Assembly: GCA_003565295.1 (NCBI GenBank)
Contig: PXCO01000340.1
Span: 1 to 34,230, forward strand
Direction of reading: 5' to 3'
Length of the DNA: 34,230 bases
DNA from: Cyclobacteriaceae bacterium
Lineage (GTDB): Bacteria > Bacteroidota > Bacteroidia > Cytophagales > Cyclobacteriaceae
In this document: positions 1 through 8,727 of the stretch, piece by piece
How the letters are laid out: every line of letters starts with the position of its first letter
Numbering within the stretch: the stretch's first letter is position 1
Translations under genes and position numbers: made by a program
Notes under the pieces: generated by a model
Databases searched by the model: none
What the model was told of the DNA's origin: nothing
Seen by the model: the letters and a program-made list of their open reading frames with translations, nothing else

Positions 1-1503
1 AACCGCTTAGCTGTAAAATCAGTGTTTCAAGGAGGTGATTGGGTGGATGCTGCCGGCACCGTATTGATCTACCACAGCGGAAGACCAAATCTAGGTCCCG
101 GGGACGTGATTTTGGTGAAAGGTTTTCCCTCCATAATTAGTCCTCCCGAAAACCCTTATGAATTCGATTACCAACAATTCATGCGGCGCCAACAGGTATT
201 TCACAGGCATTTTTTTCGGGAAGAACCCATGGTGATCAAAGAGGGCAGAGGCGATGGCTTTTTGAAACCTATACTATCTCTAAGAAGAAAACTACATACA
301 CACATTCAAGAATTTATTCCTGACCCCCAATCTCGACAAATAGCCCAGGCCTTGTTGCTGGGGCAAAAGGAAGATATGGATGGCGACCTTAAAGAGGCTT
401 ACAGTACCGCAGGGGCCATGCATATTCTGGCAGTTTCCGGCTTGCATGTGGGGATCATTTACGGTTTTTTCCTGCTTTTTATTAAACCTCACAAACTACC
501 GGTTTACAAAAGGGTGCCCTATTTAATACTTGTGATCTTTTTAATTTGGTTTTATGCAATACTCACGGGTATGTCTCCTTCGGTGCTCAGGTCGGCTACT
601 ATGTTTTCCTTTATTTCGCTGGCACAAATGAGGTCTACTAGCCCCTCCATTTTTAATCCTTTGGCAATTTCTGCATTGGTTTTGTTGCTTTATGACCCTT
701 TTATTATTTATGCTGTGGGTTTCCAGCTCTCCTATGCAGCATTGACAGGCATCCTTCTTTTTCAACCCTTTATCCTAAGTTTATGGACGCCCAAGTATAA
801 GATTCTGGATTACTTCTGGCAGATCACCTCGGTGAGTTTAGCAGCACAATTGGCCACTTTCCCTATTTCTGCCTATTATTTCCATCTGTTTCCAACGTAT
901 TTTCTAATCTCTAACTTGGTGGCTATTCCTGGTGCTTTCGTAATGATGAGCACGGGGTTGCCCTTCTTAATGAGTATGTTCATTCCTTTTGTGTCCTCAC
1001 TTTTGGGGGAGCTTTTGAATGCGGTGGTGCAGGCACTAAACACTGTGATTTTCTTCATCAATGATTTACCGGGAGCCAGGGTATCCCATATTCATTTAGA
1101 ATGGTATGAAATGTTGGCATACTGGGGGTTTTTGGTCTGTGGAATAATTGCATTTCAGCATAAGGTGCGAGGGGCACTGAAGGCGGCTTTGGTATGCTTT
1201 GCCGTTTTAATGCTTTGCCAATGGCAATGGTTGTTTTTCAGTCAATTTCACAACAAGACCACGGTGTATGCACTTAAAGAGGGCGTTGCTGTGGATTATT
1301 TTCACAGGGGTCAACTATTTAGTTTTATGGACGGAGTCACTGAGGATGAATATAATTATAAAATTTTACCCAATAGAATTCGCCTGGGCAGGGTGAAGCA
1401 TTTGAACATGGCCGGGGTGAAAATGCAGGACGAAACCCTGTTGATTCTTTTGCCCTCCGGTAACTCCCTTAGGCTGGGGAAAGATAAGCATACCCTGCTT
1501 TGA
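1..1503 (+). CDS. comEC: ComEC/Rec2-family DNA uptake channel protein, 5' end missing
   Basis: The reading frame is open from base 1 with no stop, so the first codon shown is internal; a GTG at 22 is only an in-frame valine. About 500 residues are visible. The competence core carries LLLGQ followed by AYSTAGAMHILAVSGLHVG, the typical ComEC signature, and is followed by many hydrophobic segments (roughly 8-10 helices between nt 420 and 1250). ComEC forms the inner-membrane channel that takes single-stranded DNA into the cytoplasm during natural transformation. The visible C-terminus is a short soluble tail of about 80 residues, with no metallo-beta-lactamase domain of the kind found in many Gram-positive ComEC proteins. 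The family identity is firm. Whether the strain is competent cannot be told from here. Confidence 0.93.
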   Translation, partial: NRLAVKSVFQGGDWVDAAGTVLIYHSGRPNLGPGDVILVKGFPSIISPPENPYEFDYQQFMRRQQVFHRHFFREEPMVIKEGRGDGFLKPILSLRRKLHTHIQEFIPDPQSRQIAQALLLGQKEDMDGDLKEAYSTAGAMHILAVSGLHVGIIYGFFLLFIKPHKLPVYKRVPYLILVIFLIWFYAILTGMSPSVLRSATMFSFISLAQMRSTSPSIFNPLAISALVLLLYDPFIIYAVGFQLSYAALTGILLFQPFILSLWTPKYKILDYFWQITSVSLAAQLATFPISAYYFHLFPTYFLISNLVAIPGAFVMMSTGLPFLMSMFIPFVSSLLGELLNAVVQALNTVIFFINDLPGARVSHIHLEWYEMLAYWGFLVCGIIAFQHKVRGALKAALVCFAVLMLCQWQWLFFSQFHNKTTVYALKEGVAVDYFHRGQLFSFMDGVTEDEYNYKILPNRIRLGRVKHLNMAGVKMQDETLLILLPSGNSLRLGKDKHTLL

Positions 1504-1707
1504 TAGGGACATGGCTTACCGCAGATGTTTCTTTCTTTCGCGATAAAATTCACTTTTGAACCTTTTCTTTATTCCTACTTTGTTATATTTCAGAAAAAGG
1601 CATACACCTGTCCGATTTTGGCCGGAGGTTGCTAACATTTAGAAAAAAAACACCAACACATACAGAATTAAAGATGACCTAACACCTAAAAAATAAGGTT
1701 TAACAAA

Positions 1708-2487
1708 ATGAAAATTTCCCCAATAATTACTGAGATCAGGGATAGAGTAGGGCATGTGGTGCTGAGCCGACCGGAAAAGCGTAATGCACTCAATCCCGAA
1801 ATGGTGGAGGAGCTGAAAAACTCCCTTTCCAAGATGATAGAAAATGAGGAGATTAGGGTAATTCTCATACGCTCGGAAGGAAACGTTTTCTGCTCTGGTG
1901 CGGACTTGCAGCATTTGGAACAGATGCGTGACAACTCCTATGCCGAAAACCTGGAAGATAGCAAGTCATTAAAAGGGCTTTTTGAATTGATTTACCGCTA
2001 CCCAAAACCGGTGGTGGCAGCTGTACAAGGGCATGCTTTGGCAGGTGGATGTGGATTGGTAAATGTTTGTGACTTTGCTTTTTCAGTCCCGGAGGCCAAA
2101 TTTGGTTTTACAGAAGTCAGCATTGGGTTTGTTCCAGCCATAGTTGCCTATTTTGTGATCGAGAAAATAGGTGCAGGAAAAGCTAGGGAACTGCTTTTGA
2201 GTGGCAGGCTGATTGCAGCTGAGGAAGCCTTGCGTATTGGCATGTTGGCTGGAGTGGTGGAGGCTTCCAGGCTTCTGGGACATGCCGAGGCATTTTGCAT
2301 TCAATTGGCAACATCGAATTCGGCTCAGGCAATTGCTCAAACCAAGAAATTGTTGGCAGAATTTAAAGGGCTTGATCTTACGGCATCCTTGGAACAAGCT
2401 GCTGTTGTAAATGCAAAGGCGAGGGAAACCCGGGATTGTAAGGAGGGGATTGCAGCGTTTTTAAAAAAGGAAAAAAAGGAATGGTAG
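1708..2487 (+). CDS. enoyl-CoA hydratase/isomerase family protein, methylglutaconyl-CoA hydratase-like
   Basis: A 259-residue crotonase-fold protein of normal family length. The CoA-binding and oxyanion-hole segment is HALAGGCGLVNVCDF (about residues 109-123), followed by FGFTEVSIGFVPAIVAYFV. Of the two catalytic glutamates of rat crotonase (E144 and E164), the first is Gly116 here and the second is kept as Glu136, exactly 20 residues on. This GGxGL plus FGxxEVxxGxxPAxI pattern is the one I associate with bacterial methylglutaconyl-CoA hydratases (LiuC type) of leucine breakdown, so that is the best guess; the substrate is not proven. A near-match to a Bacteroidota promoter (TTTG at 1555, TACTTTG at 1576, one base short of TAnnTTTG) lies upstream. 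recQ begins one base after its stop, so the two are probably co-transcribed. Confidence 0.85.
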   Translation: MKISPIITEIRDRVGHVVLSRPEKRNALNPEMVEELKNSLSKMIENEEIRVILIRSEGNVFCSGADLQHLEQMRDNSYAENLEDSKSLKGLFELIYRYPKPVVAAVQGHALAGGCGLVNVCDFAFSVPEAKFGFTEVSIGFVPAIVAYFVIEKIGAGKARELLLSGRLIAAEEALRIGMLAGVVEASRLLGHAEAFCIQLATSNSAQAIAQTKKLLAEFKGLDLTASLEQAAVVNAKARETRDCKEGIAAFLKKEKKEW

Positions 2488-2488
2488 G

Positions 2489-4417
2489 GTGAAAGGGAAG
2501 GCACTTGAGGTATTAAAAAAGGTTTTTGGCTATCAGGATTTCAGGCCCATGCAGGAAGAAATCGTGTTGTCCGTTGCCGAGGGGAAAGATACCCTAGCGC
2601 TTTTGCCCACCGGTGGGGGCAAGTCCTTGTGCTTCCAGGTGCCAGGGTTGATGCAAGAGGGGGTTTGCTTGGTAATCAGTCCTTTGATCGCTTTGATGAG
2701 GGATCAGGTGGATAATCTGAAAAAGAAGGGGATAAATGCCGTGGCCGTCTATTCGGGAATGCGGAAAAGGGAAATAGACACCCTGCTGGACAATTGCGTG
2801 TATGGGGATGTCAAGTTTCTTTATGTGTCACCCGAACGCTTGCAAACTGAGCTTTTTATTGCCCGATTCAAAAAGATGAAGGTGAGTTTCATAGCTGTGG
2901 ATGAGGCGCATTGTATATCCCAATGGGGCTATGACTTCAGGCCTCCCTATCTACAAATCGCCAAATTGAGGGAAATTCATCCCGACCTGTCTTTTGTTGC
3001 CCTCACCGCATCTGCAACACTTGAGGTGAGAAAGGACATCCTCGAGAAACTGGAGTTAAAGAAACCGCAGGTTTTCGTACAATCATTTGCCCGCCCTAAC
3101 CTTTCATTTGTAGTAAGGGAGGCAGAGAATAAGTTGGAAAAGGCCGTGGACATCCTAAAGAAAGTTCCGGGTGCTGCGATTATCTACGCAAGGAACAGGA
3201 AGGGGACAAAGGACATCTCAGATCATCTCAACCGGTTGGGTATTTCGGCTACCTTTTACCATGCTGGTCTTGAGGGGAACGTACGGGCTTCCCGGCAGGC
3301 GGATTGGATTACAGGTAGGCAAAGGGTGATCGTAGCCACCAATGCCTTTGGCATGGGGATAGACAAACCGGATGTAAGACTGGTGTTGCATGTAGACTTG
3401 CCGGAAAACTTGGAGAATTATTACCAAGAGGCGGGAAGGGCAGGAAGAGATGGCAAGAAATCATACGCTGTGCTTATTCATCAGGTGATAGACAGGCAGC
3501 GTTTATTGGAAAAAGCCGAAAAGTCATATCCTCCCATTGAATTGATCAAGCGTGTTTATCAGTGTTTGGCCAATTTTTTCAGGCTGGCTGTAGGAAGCAG
3601 TCAAATGAGCAGCTTCGATTTTGACATTCACGCATTTGCCAAGACCTATCAATTAGACCCCTTGCTCACTTACAATGCCCTGAAGGTGCTGGAGGAAGAG
3701 TCCTTAATCTTACTAAGCGAGAGTATACATAGCCCATCTTCTCTTCATATTCTGGTGCAAACCACACAACTTTATGATACCCAAATCAGGTACGAGCGCC
3801 TGGATCCCCTTATCAAACTGCTGCTTCGCATGTACGGGGGAGAGCTATTTGCTTCCTACGTGACCATTTCCGAGTCCAAGCTGGCCAGTGTATTGGGATT
3901 GACTGAGCTGGCAGTGGAAAAACTGTTGTTGCAGTTGGATGAATTGGGAGTGATGGCCTATCATCCCAGAAAAAACAAACCACAGGTCACGTTTCTTACG
4001 GCCAGAATGGATGCCGGTAAACTTCCCCTTGACATCAAAAGGATAGCCTCACGTAGGGAGCAGGCTATTCAAAAGGCCAAGCATATGGTGGAATATGCTA
4101 TAAACGGCCAACTTTGCCGTACCTTACAATTGCTGTGTTACTTTGGTGAAGATAGTGAGCAGACATGCGGGAATTGTGATGTTTGCTTGAAAAACAAGAA
4201 ACTTGGCGGGGAATTTGAGAGAAGAAAGGTGATCAGAGAAAAGTTTTTGAAAACTTTAGATGGGGGTATGGCGTTTTCAATGATGAAACTACTGGAAGTT
4301 GCCGGACTGAAACAAGATCTTGATACGGTGGAAGAACTTCGCTGCATGGAAGATGAGGATTTGATCGAAACGGGTAAAGATGGCCTAATAAAGAAGAAAC
4401 TGAATGAGCTTCATTGA
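2489..4417 (+). CDS. recQ: RecQ-family ATP-dependent DNA helicase
   Basis: A 642-residue 3'-5' DNA helicase of the RecQ family, used in recombination and fork repair. Walker A is PTGGGKS (about 41-47), Walker B is DEAHCISQWGYDFR (about 138-151), and motif VI is QEAGRAGRDG. A zinc site has C543, C560, C563 and C566, the C-x16-C-x2-C-x2-C spacing of E. coli RecQ. In E. coli the zinc site directly follows the helicase core; here about 190 residues with winged-helix character separate them, and only about 75 residues follow, so a normal HRDC domain appears to be absent. I believe this layout is common among Bacteroidota RecQ proteins. The start is GTG at 2489, one base after the preceding stop; no in-frame ATG fits better. 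The 3' end overlaps the next gene by 14 bases. Confidence 0.93.
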   Translation: MKGKALEVLKKVFGYQDFRPMQEEIVLSVAEGKDTLALLPTGGGKSLCFQVPGLMQEGVCLVISPLIALMRDQVDNLKKKGINAVAVYSGMRKREIDTLLDNCVYGDVKFLYVSPERLQTELFIARFKKMKVSFIAVDEAHCISQWGYDFRPPYLQIAKLREIHPDLSFVALTASATLEVRKDILEKLELKKPQVFVQSFARPNLSFVVREAENKLEKAVDILKKVPGAAIIYARNRKGTKDISDHLNRLGISATFYHAGLEGNVRASRQADWITGRQRVIVATNAFGMGIDKPDVRLVLHVDLPENLENYYQEAGRAGRDGKKSYAVLIHQVIDRQRLLEKAEKSYPPIELIKRVYQCLANFFRLAVGSSQMSSFDFDIHAFAKTYQLDPLLTYNALKVLEEESLILLSESIHSPSSLHILVQTTQLYDTQIRYERLDPLIKLLLRMYGGELFASYVTISESKLASVLGLTELAVEKLLLQLDELGVMAYHPRKNKPQVTFLTARMDAGKLPLDIKRIASRREQAIQKAKHMVEYAINGQLCRTLQLLCYFGEDSEQTCGNCDVCLKNKKLGGEFERRKVIREKFLKTLDGGMAFSMMKLLEVAGLKQDLDTVEELRCMEDEDLIETGKDGLIKKKLNELH

Positions 4418-4985
4418 TGATATATTTGGAAAGTTGTTTTCCGATAAAGGGCAAAACTTGAGCTACAAGGAGAATTTCATTCAAACCGCTGAGGAGGAAA
4501 ATGAGGTGAGCGAATGGGTCAAATCTACAGAAGGTAAAGAGGCTATTGAAAAGGTTTATAGGAACTTTCACCTCAAAAAAGCAGGTATTAAGGATAATCC
4601 TGAGGTGCATATCCTGAATTCTCCGTATGCAAATGGGTTTGCAGTTTCCTTTGAAAAGCCCTTTGATGAAAAAATTTTTTCCAGGCTTTTCTTTGCTTTT
4701 GGCCAGCGATTGCTAGATTTGGGTTATAGAAGGGTGAGTTTAGACAGGAAAATGCAAGAGATAAACGACATGGTCAAAATCACCGAAAAACTTTACTATA
4801 AGCCCCCGATTTCCGCCAGTGAGGTCAGTGAAAAGATCGATCAGCTTTTTGGGAATGTGAGTATTGAAAAAGTTTCAGTGAACAATAAGCCCAGTTTTCT
4901 TAAGGTATTGGTCACCATCTATTCCGATCATTTGTATAGGGAAGCCAAGCCTTTTGATCAATTTGTTGAAGGTTTGTTAACGTAA
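4404..4985 (+). CDS. conserved protein of unknown function downstream of recQ
   Basis: A 193-residue acidic, soluble protein with no signal peptide, membrane segment or motif I recognise. It begins MSFIDDIFGKLFSDKG and is predicted mixed alpha/beta. The aromatic-rich centre (FAVSFEKPFDEKIFSRLFF, about residues 73-91) and the repeated Lys-Ile/Val-Glu-Lys patterns suggest a compact fold. It overlaps the last 14 bases of recQ in another frame and ends 10 bases before the Nudix gene, so translational coupling with recQ is likely. That position suggests, but does not show, a link to DNA or nucleotide metabolism. The coding call rests on the overlap arrangement, codon use like its neighbours and uninterrupted length. 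Confidence 0.8.
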   Translation: MSFIDDIFGKLFSDKGQNLSYKENFIQTAEEENEVSEWVKSTEGKEAIEKVYRNFHLKKAGIKDNPEVHILNSPYANGFAVSFEKPFDEKIFSRLFFAFGQRLLDLGYRRVSLDRKMQEINDMVKITEKLYYKPPISASEVSEKIDQLFGNVSIEKVSVNNKPSFLKVLVTIYSDHLYREAKPFDQFVEGLLT

Positions 4986-4995
4986 AGTAAAAGCC

Positions 4996-5547
4996 ATGGA
5001 TAGACATCGATTAAAAGTGTTATTAGAAAACTATCGCACCCCATTTGAGGAAGAAGAGGCTTTTGTAAAAGACTTTGTCGTCCTTACAGACGAACCTTTG
5101 GCCTATAGCCGCCTTAGGACCACCGGGCATTTTACAGGGTCTGCCTGGGTTGTCAACAAGAATAGAACACATACCTTACTGACCCTGCACAGAAAGCTAA
5201 ATAAATGGCTGCAATTGGGGGGACATGCGGACGATAATGAAAACCTGTTGGATGTGGCGATGACCGAAGCCAGGGAGGAGAGTGGCCTTCATACGCTACA
5301 GTTTGTGGACAAATCCATTTTCGATATAGACCGCCACGTGATTCCTGCCAGGGGTGATGAGCCAAGGCATTTCCACTATGATGTAAGGTTTCTGCTTGAG
5401 GCTGAAATTGACGAACCGCTCACGGTAAGTTCGGAAAGCAAAGATTTGGCCTGGGTGAGTTATGAAGTAGTGGAAGAATTAGTAATGGGCAACACCTCAA
5501 TCATGCGAATGCTCGAAAAAACCAGTAAATCAGAGGTGTTTTTGTGA
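4996..5547 (+). CDS. Nudix hydrolase
   Basis: A 183-residue Nudix-fold pyrophosphohydrolase. The Nudix box (G-x5-E-x7-R-E-U-x-E-E-x-G-U) lies at residues 76-98: G76, E82, then TEAREESGL at 90-98. The metal-binding Glu residues E91, E94 and E95 are present, but the usual Arg is Thr90. The preceding strand reads KLNKWLQLGGHAD. Nudix enzymes split nucleoside diphosphates linked to another group; the substrate here cannot be read from sequence. The extra 60 N-terminal residues and the GGHAD motif resemble a subgroup of stand-alone Nudix proteins common in Bacteroidota and Actinobacteria. It is probably the last gene of the run that begins at 1708, because a promoter element follows at 5609. Confidence 0.9.
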   Translation: MDRHRLKVLLENYRTPFEEEEAFVKDFVVLTDEPLAYSRLRTTGHFTGSAWVVNKNRTHTLLTLHRKLNKWLQLGGHADDNENLLDVAMTEAREESGLHTLQFVDKSIFDIDRHVIPARGDEPRHFHYDVRFLLEAEIDEPLTVSSESKDLAWVSYEVVEELVMGNTSIMRMLEKTSKSEVFL

Positions 5548-5608
5548 TTATGAGTCCTCACGCCCTTGGATTGCTGGTGTTTTTCGATAAATTTTCTTCC
5601 CAAATCCT

Positions 5609-5616
5609 TACCTTTG
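5609..5616 (+). promoter_or_regulatory. Bacteroidota -7 promoter element TACCTTTG
   Basis: TACCTTTG is an exact match to the Bacteroidota -7 consensus TAnnTTTG, 16 bases before the ATG of the TPR lipoprotein. I see no clear TTTG at -33. A start about 7 bases downstream would give a leader of roughly 10 bases, which is usual in this phylum. Confidence 0.5.
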
Positions 5617-5632
5617 CGGAAATTTAATCCTT

Positions 5633-6352
5633 ATGCGTTTATACAGGGGTTGTTTCCTACCCGTTTTATTGATTGTTTTCTTGAATGCTTGCTCCCCTTC
5701 CACAGAAGAACTGTTGGATGCAGGGGCAGAATCCTTAATGGCAGGCGAGTATGACAAGGCCAAGGAGCTCTTTCAACGGGCGGCTGAAAGTTCCCCCGAG
5801 GAGCCGAGAGCATACAATGGCCTGGGTGTGGCCTATTTCGAGAAACAAGAATTTGAAAATGCCATTGATGCCTTCGATAAGTCCATCCAACTGGACAGTG
5901 CCAACTATAAGCCTTTTTTCAATAGAGGGAATGCAAAATTTGAATTAAAGCGATTCAAGGAGGCGGTAGCGGACTACAATATAGCAAATGCGCTGGACGC
6001 AGGAGTGGTGGACATCTATTACAACAGGGGTTTGGCACTGCTGGGGATGGAACAATATGAAGATGCCCTTTTTGACTTTGAACTTGCCACTGAGGGTAAC
6101 CCACAAAGTGCCCCAGCTCATTTCAATAAGGCAAAGGCCCATTTAGGGAACAATGACCCTATAAGTGCCATATCCGCATTAAATGAGGTCATTGCCATTG
6201 ATAAGAGAAACGCGGCTGCTTTTTATTTACTTGGGGTCACTGAGATGAGCGCTTTGGGGAAGAGGGATGAGGGGTGTACCAACCTTAAAATGGCTATGAG
6301 TTTAGGATATACAGCCGCTAAAGAATGGATTGATGACTTCTGTGAAGAATAA
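5633..6352 (+). CDS. TPR-repeat lipoprotein
   Basis: A 239-residue lipoprotein made almost wholly of tetratricopeptide repeats. The signal peptide ends in the lipobox LNAC, with lipidation at Cys20. Repeats follow from about residue 28, for example AGEYDKAKELFQRAAE, then QEFENAIDAFDKSIQLD, then KRFKEAVADYNIANALD, with about five units in all. The residues right after the Cys (SPSTEE) do not form a strong surface-export signal, so it may face the periplasm. TPR lipoproteins of this type act as protein scaffolds; the partner is unknown. The start is set by the ATG right after the -7 element. The 3' end overlaps tsaC by 20 bases, pointing to one transcript. Confidence 0.85.
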   Translation: MRLYRGCFLPVLLIVFLNACSPSTEELLDAGAESLMAGEYDKAKELFQRAAESSPEEPRAYNGLGVAYFEKQEFENAIDAFDKSIQLDSANYKPFFNRGNAKFELKRFKEAVADYNIANALDAGVVDIYYNRGLALLGMEQYEDALFDFELATEGNPQSAPAHFNKAKAHLGNNDPISAISALNEVIAIDKRNAAAFYLLGVTEMSALGKRDEGCTNLKMAMSLGYTAAKEWIDDFCEE

Positions 6353-7319
6353 AGTTAATACCGAAGTGGGTCAGGACCTGGCGAAAGCTGCTGCCTTTCT
6401 CCGGGATGGCGAACTAGTGGCTATACCAACCGAGACGGTATATGGTTTGGCGGGTAACGCTTTGAATACCGATGCCGTTCTTAAAATTTATGAGACAAAA
6501 AAAAGGCCTAGTTTCGACCCTTTGATCGTGCATGTTGGAGAGTTGGAGCAAGCCTATGCCTTAGTCAAGGAGTTTCCGGAAGAATTGAAGAAACTGGCCC
6601 TGGAGTTTTGGCCTGGGCCTTTGACCCTATTATTGCCTAAGCAATCACTAGTGCCTGATTTGGTTACCAGTGGACTGGACACGGTAGGCATTAGGGTTCC
6701 CAATCATCCTTTAACCCGCGAATTACTGCTGAATATAAATTTACCCCTTGCCGCACCTTCGGCCAATCCTTTTGGCTATATCAGCCCAACCAAGGCTTCC
6801 CATGTATTGGATCAATTGGGGGGGGAAATCCCTTATGTGTTGGACGGGGGAGATTGCCAGGTGGGACTGGAAAGCACCATCGTGGGATTGGAACAGGGTC
6901 AGGTAATTGTTTATAGACTGGGGGGGATTCCTATACAGGAAGTGGAGAAGTTGGCGGGGCCCTTGCTGATTTTGCCCCAGTCCAGCAGCAATCCCAAAGC
7001 ACCGGGTATGCTAAAAAGTCATTATGCCCCCAAGACCCCCATACTTCTTGGGAACTTGGACGATATGGCGAGGAATTACTCATCAAAGGGCATTCCCTTC
7101 GGGGTACTTTCTTTTTGTGCCAGCTATGAGGAATACTCACCTCATCGCCAAATACTATTAAGCCAGAAAGGGGATTTTAGCGAAGCCGCAAGGAATTTGT
7201 TTGCAGCCATGAGGGAACTTGATAATGCTGGCTTACAGGTGATTTTGGCAGAGGAATTGCCGGAAGAAAACCTGGGCAAGGCCATAAATGACCGCCTAAG
7301 AAGGGCAGCGGCAAAATAA
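6333..7319 (+). CDS. tsaC: L-threonylcarbamoyladenylate synthase (Sua5/YwlC type)
   Basis: This enzyme makes threonylcarbamoyl-AMP from threonine, bicarbonate and ATP for the t6A37 modification of ANN-decoding tRNAs. The YrdC domain shows [43 protein letters not shown] and [19 protein letters not shown] linker, [13 protein letters not shown], then leads to a C-terminal Sua5 domain, giving 328 residues: the long Sua5/YwlC form rather than the short TsaC form. I chose ATG 6333; a TTG directly before it at 6330 and a GTG at 6342 are alternatives. It overlaps the TPR lipoprotein gene by 20 bases and is probably translated by coupling. pgk follows after 37 bases, with its own -7 element. Confidence 0.93.
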   Translation: MTSVKNKVNTEVGQDLAKAAAFLRDGELVAIPTETVYGLAGNALNTDAVLKIYETKKRPSFDPLIVHVGELEQAYALVKEFPEELKKLALEFWPGPLTLLLPKQSLVPDLVTSGLDTVGIRVPNHPLTRELLLNINLPLAAPSANPFGYISPTKASHVLDQLGGEIPYVLDGGDCQVGLESTIVGLEQGQVIVYRLGGIPIQEVEKLAGPLLILPQSSSNPKAPGMLKSHYAPKTPILLGNLDDMARNYSSKGIPFGVLSFCASYEEYSPHRQILLSQKGDFSEAARNLFAAMRELDNAGLQVILAEELPEENLGKAINDRLRRAAAK

Positions 7320-7325
7320 ATTGTT

Positions 7326-7333
7326 TATTTTTG
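7326..7333 (+). promoter_or_regulatory. -7 promoter element TATTTTTG before pgk
   Basis: TATTTTTG matches TAnnTTTG exactly and lies 23 bases before the pgk ATG in the short gap after tsaC. No TTTG is seen at the -33 position, so it may be a weak or internal promoter. AT-rich spacers can produce this match by chance. Confidence 0.35.
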
Positions 7334-7356
7334 AACAACCAATTAAATTTTCAACC

Positions 7357-8556
7357 ATGAATAGAAGAATAAAAACGGTAGATAATCTAGATTTTAAGGG
7401 AAAAAGAGCACTCATACGAGTGGATTTCAATGTGCCTTTGGATGAGCATGGCAATGTGACCGACAATACCCGGATCACAGCTGCCGCTCCTACCATTAAA
7501 AAAATACTCCAAGACGGTGGGGCAGTTATTTTAATGTCGCATTTGGGCAGACCCAAGGATGGCCCTGAGGATAAATTTTCTTTGCGTCATGTGAAAACCG
7601 AACTGGGTAAGGAATTGGATACCCAAATTAAGTTTGTGGAGGATTGCATAGGGAACGAGGTAAGCCAACTGGCAAAAAGCCTTAACCCCGGGGAGGTGCT
7701 CTTATTGGAAAACCTGAGGTTTTATAAGGAAGAAACCAAAGGGGACAGGGAGTTTGCGAAAAAATTGAGCCAATTGGGCGATGTCTATGTCAATGACGCC
7801 TTTGGCACCGCCCACAGGGCACATGCTTCTACAGCTGTGATTGCAGAATTTTTCAATGATAAAGCGGCCGGATACCTTATGGAAGCCGAGCTCAAAAATG
7901 CTGATAAGGTAATGAGCAGTGCAGCCAAACCCTTTACCGCCATAATGGGTGGAGCCAAGATTTCTGATAAAATCCTGATCATAGAGCGGTTGCTGGACAA
8001 GGTGAATACCTTGATCATAGGGGGAGGAATGTCCTACACCTTTGCTAAGGCCCAGGGGGGTAAAATTGGGGATTCTTTGCTAGAGGAGGATAAGCTGGAC
8101 CTTGCATTAGACCTGATAGAAAAGGCAAAAAGCAAAGGTGTGAACCTGGTGTTTCCGGTTGATTCTGTGACCAGTAAAGCCTTTGCCAACGATGCCGAAC
8201 AAGGCATTGCCAAAAAAGGCGAAATCCCCGATGGCTGGATGGGGCTGGACATTGGACCGGAGTCCAGGGTTATTTTTGCAAAGGAAATTGAATCTGCCAA
8301 GACCATCTTATGGAACGGCCCTATGGGGGTGTTTGAAATGAGTAGCTTTGAGCATGGTACTAAGGTAGTGGCAGAGGCAATAGTGGCAGCTACACAAAAA
8401 GGTGCGTTCTCCATGATTGGAGGGGGAGATTCCGCTGCGGCCATCAATAAATTTGGTTATGGGGATAAAGTTTCCTTTGTATCCACAGGTGGGGGAGCCC
8501 TGCTTGAATTGATGGAAGGCAAAGAACTTCCGGGAGTGAAGGCACTGGAGCCATAA
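7357..8556 (+). CDS. pgk: phosphoglycerate kinase
   Basis: A 399-residue cytoplasmic glycolytic enzyme that transfers phosphate between 1,3-bisphosphoglycerate and ADP. The N-terminal substrate domain has [33 protein letters not shown] and [13 protein letters not shown]. The nucleotide domain has [22 protein letters not shown] and the C-terminal GGGDSAAA and STGGGALLE motifs. I chose ATG 7357, giving [19 protein letters not shown]; the longer frame from TTG 7321 would add 12 residues that run across the -7 element. Length and motifs are wholly typical. A hairpin terminator follows. Confidence 0.97.
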   Translation: MNRRIKTVDNLDFKGKRALIRVDFNVPLDEHGNVTDNTRITAAAPTIKKILQDGGAVILMSHLGRPKDGPEDKFSLRHVKTELGKELDTQIKFVEDCIGNEVSQLAKSLNPGEVLLLENLRFYKEETKGDREFAKKLSQLGDVYVNDAFGTAHRAHASTAVIAEFFNDKAAGYLMEAELKNADKVMSSAAKPFTAIMGGAKISDKILIIERLLDKVNTLIIGGGMSYTFAKAQGGKIGDSLLEEDKLDLALDLIEKAKSKGVNLVFPVDSVTSKAFANDAEQGIAKKGEIPDGWMGLDIGPESRVIFAKEIESAKTILWNGPMGVFEMSSFEHGTKVVAEAIVAATQKGAFSMIGGGDSAAAINKFGYGDKVSFVSTGGGALLELMEGKELPGVKALEP

Positions 8557-8577
8557 ATAAAGCATGCATATTATGGT

Positions 8578-8612
8578 GAAGTCCCTGATGTTTTTCATTC
8601 GGGACTTCTTTC
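8578..8612 (+). terminator. intrinsic terminator after pgk
   Basis: A perfect 8-bp stem, GAAGTCCC (8578-8585) with GGGACTTC (8601-8608), has a 15-base loop and is followed by a T-rich stretch (TTTCATTTT). It lies 22 bases after the pgk stop and separates pgk from gldA. Confidence 0.7.
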
Positions 8613-8727
8613 ATTTTATCTCCAAATTTTTAGGGTACGAAAGAGGAAATCAAGAGATTTTTCGTTAATTTATTGAATAAAGCTCAAATGGTTAAGGGCA
8701 AAATTTTTGTCCGGTATTTTCCAGTTC

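Noticed and set aside
7785-8447. Long minus-strand open frames inside pgk
   Set aside because: They are antisense to well-conserved pgk motifs and encode no recognisable protein; they reflect codon bias of the real gene.
8707-8727. Upstream TTG start for gldA
   Set aside because: It adds seven residues not seen in GldA proteins, whereas ATG 8728 gives the usual MSIEV start.
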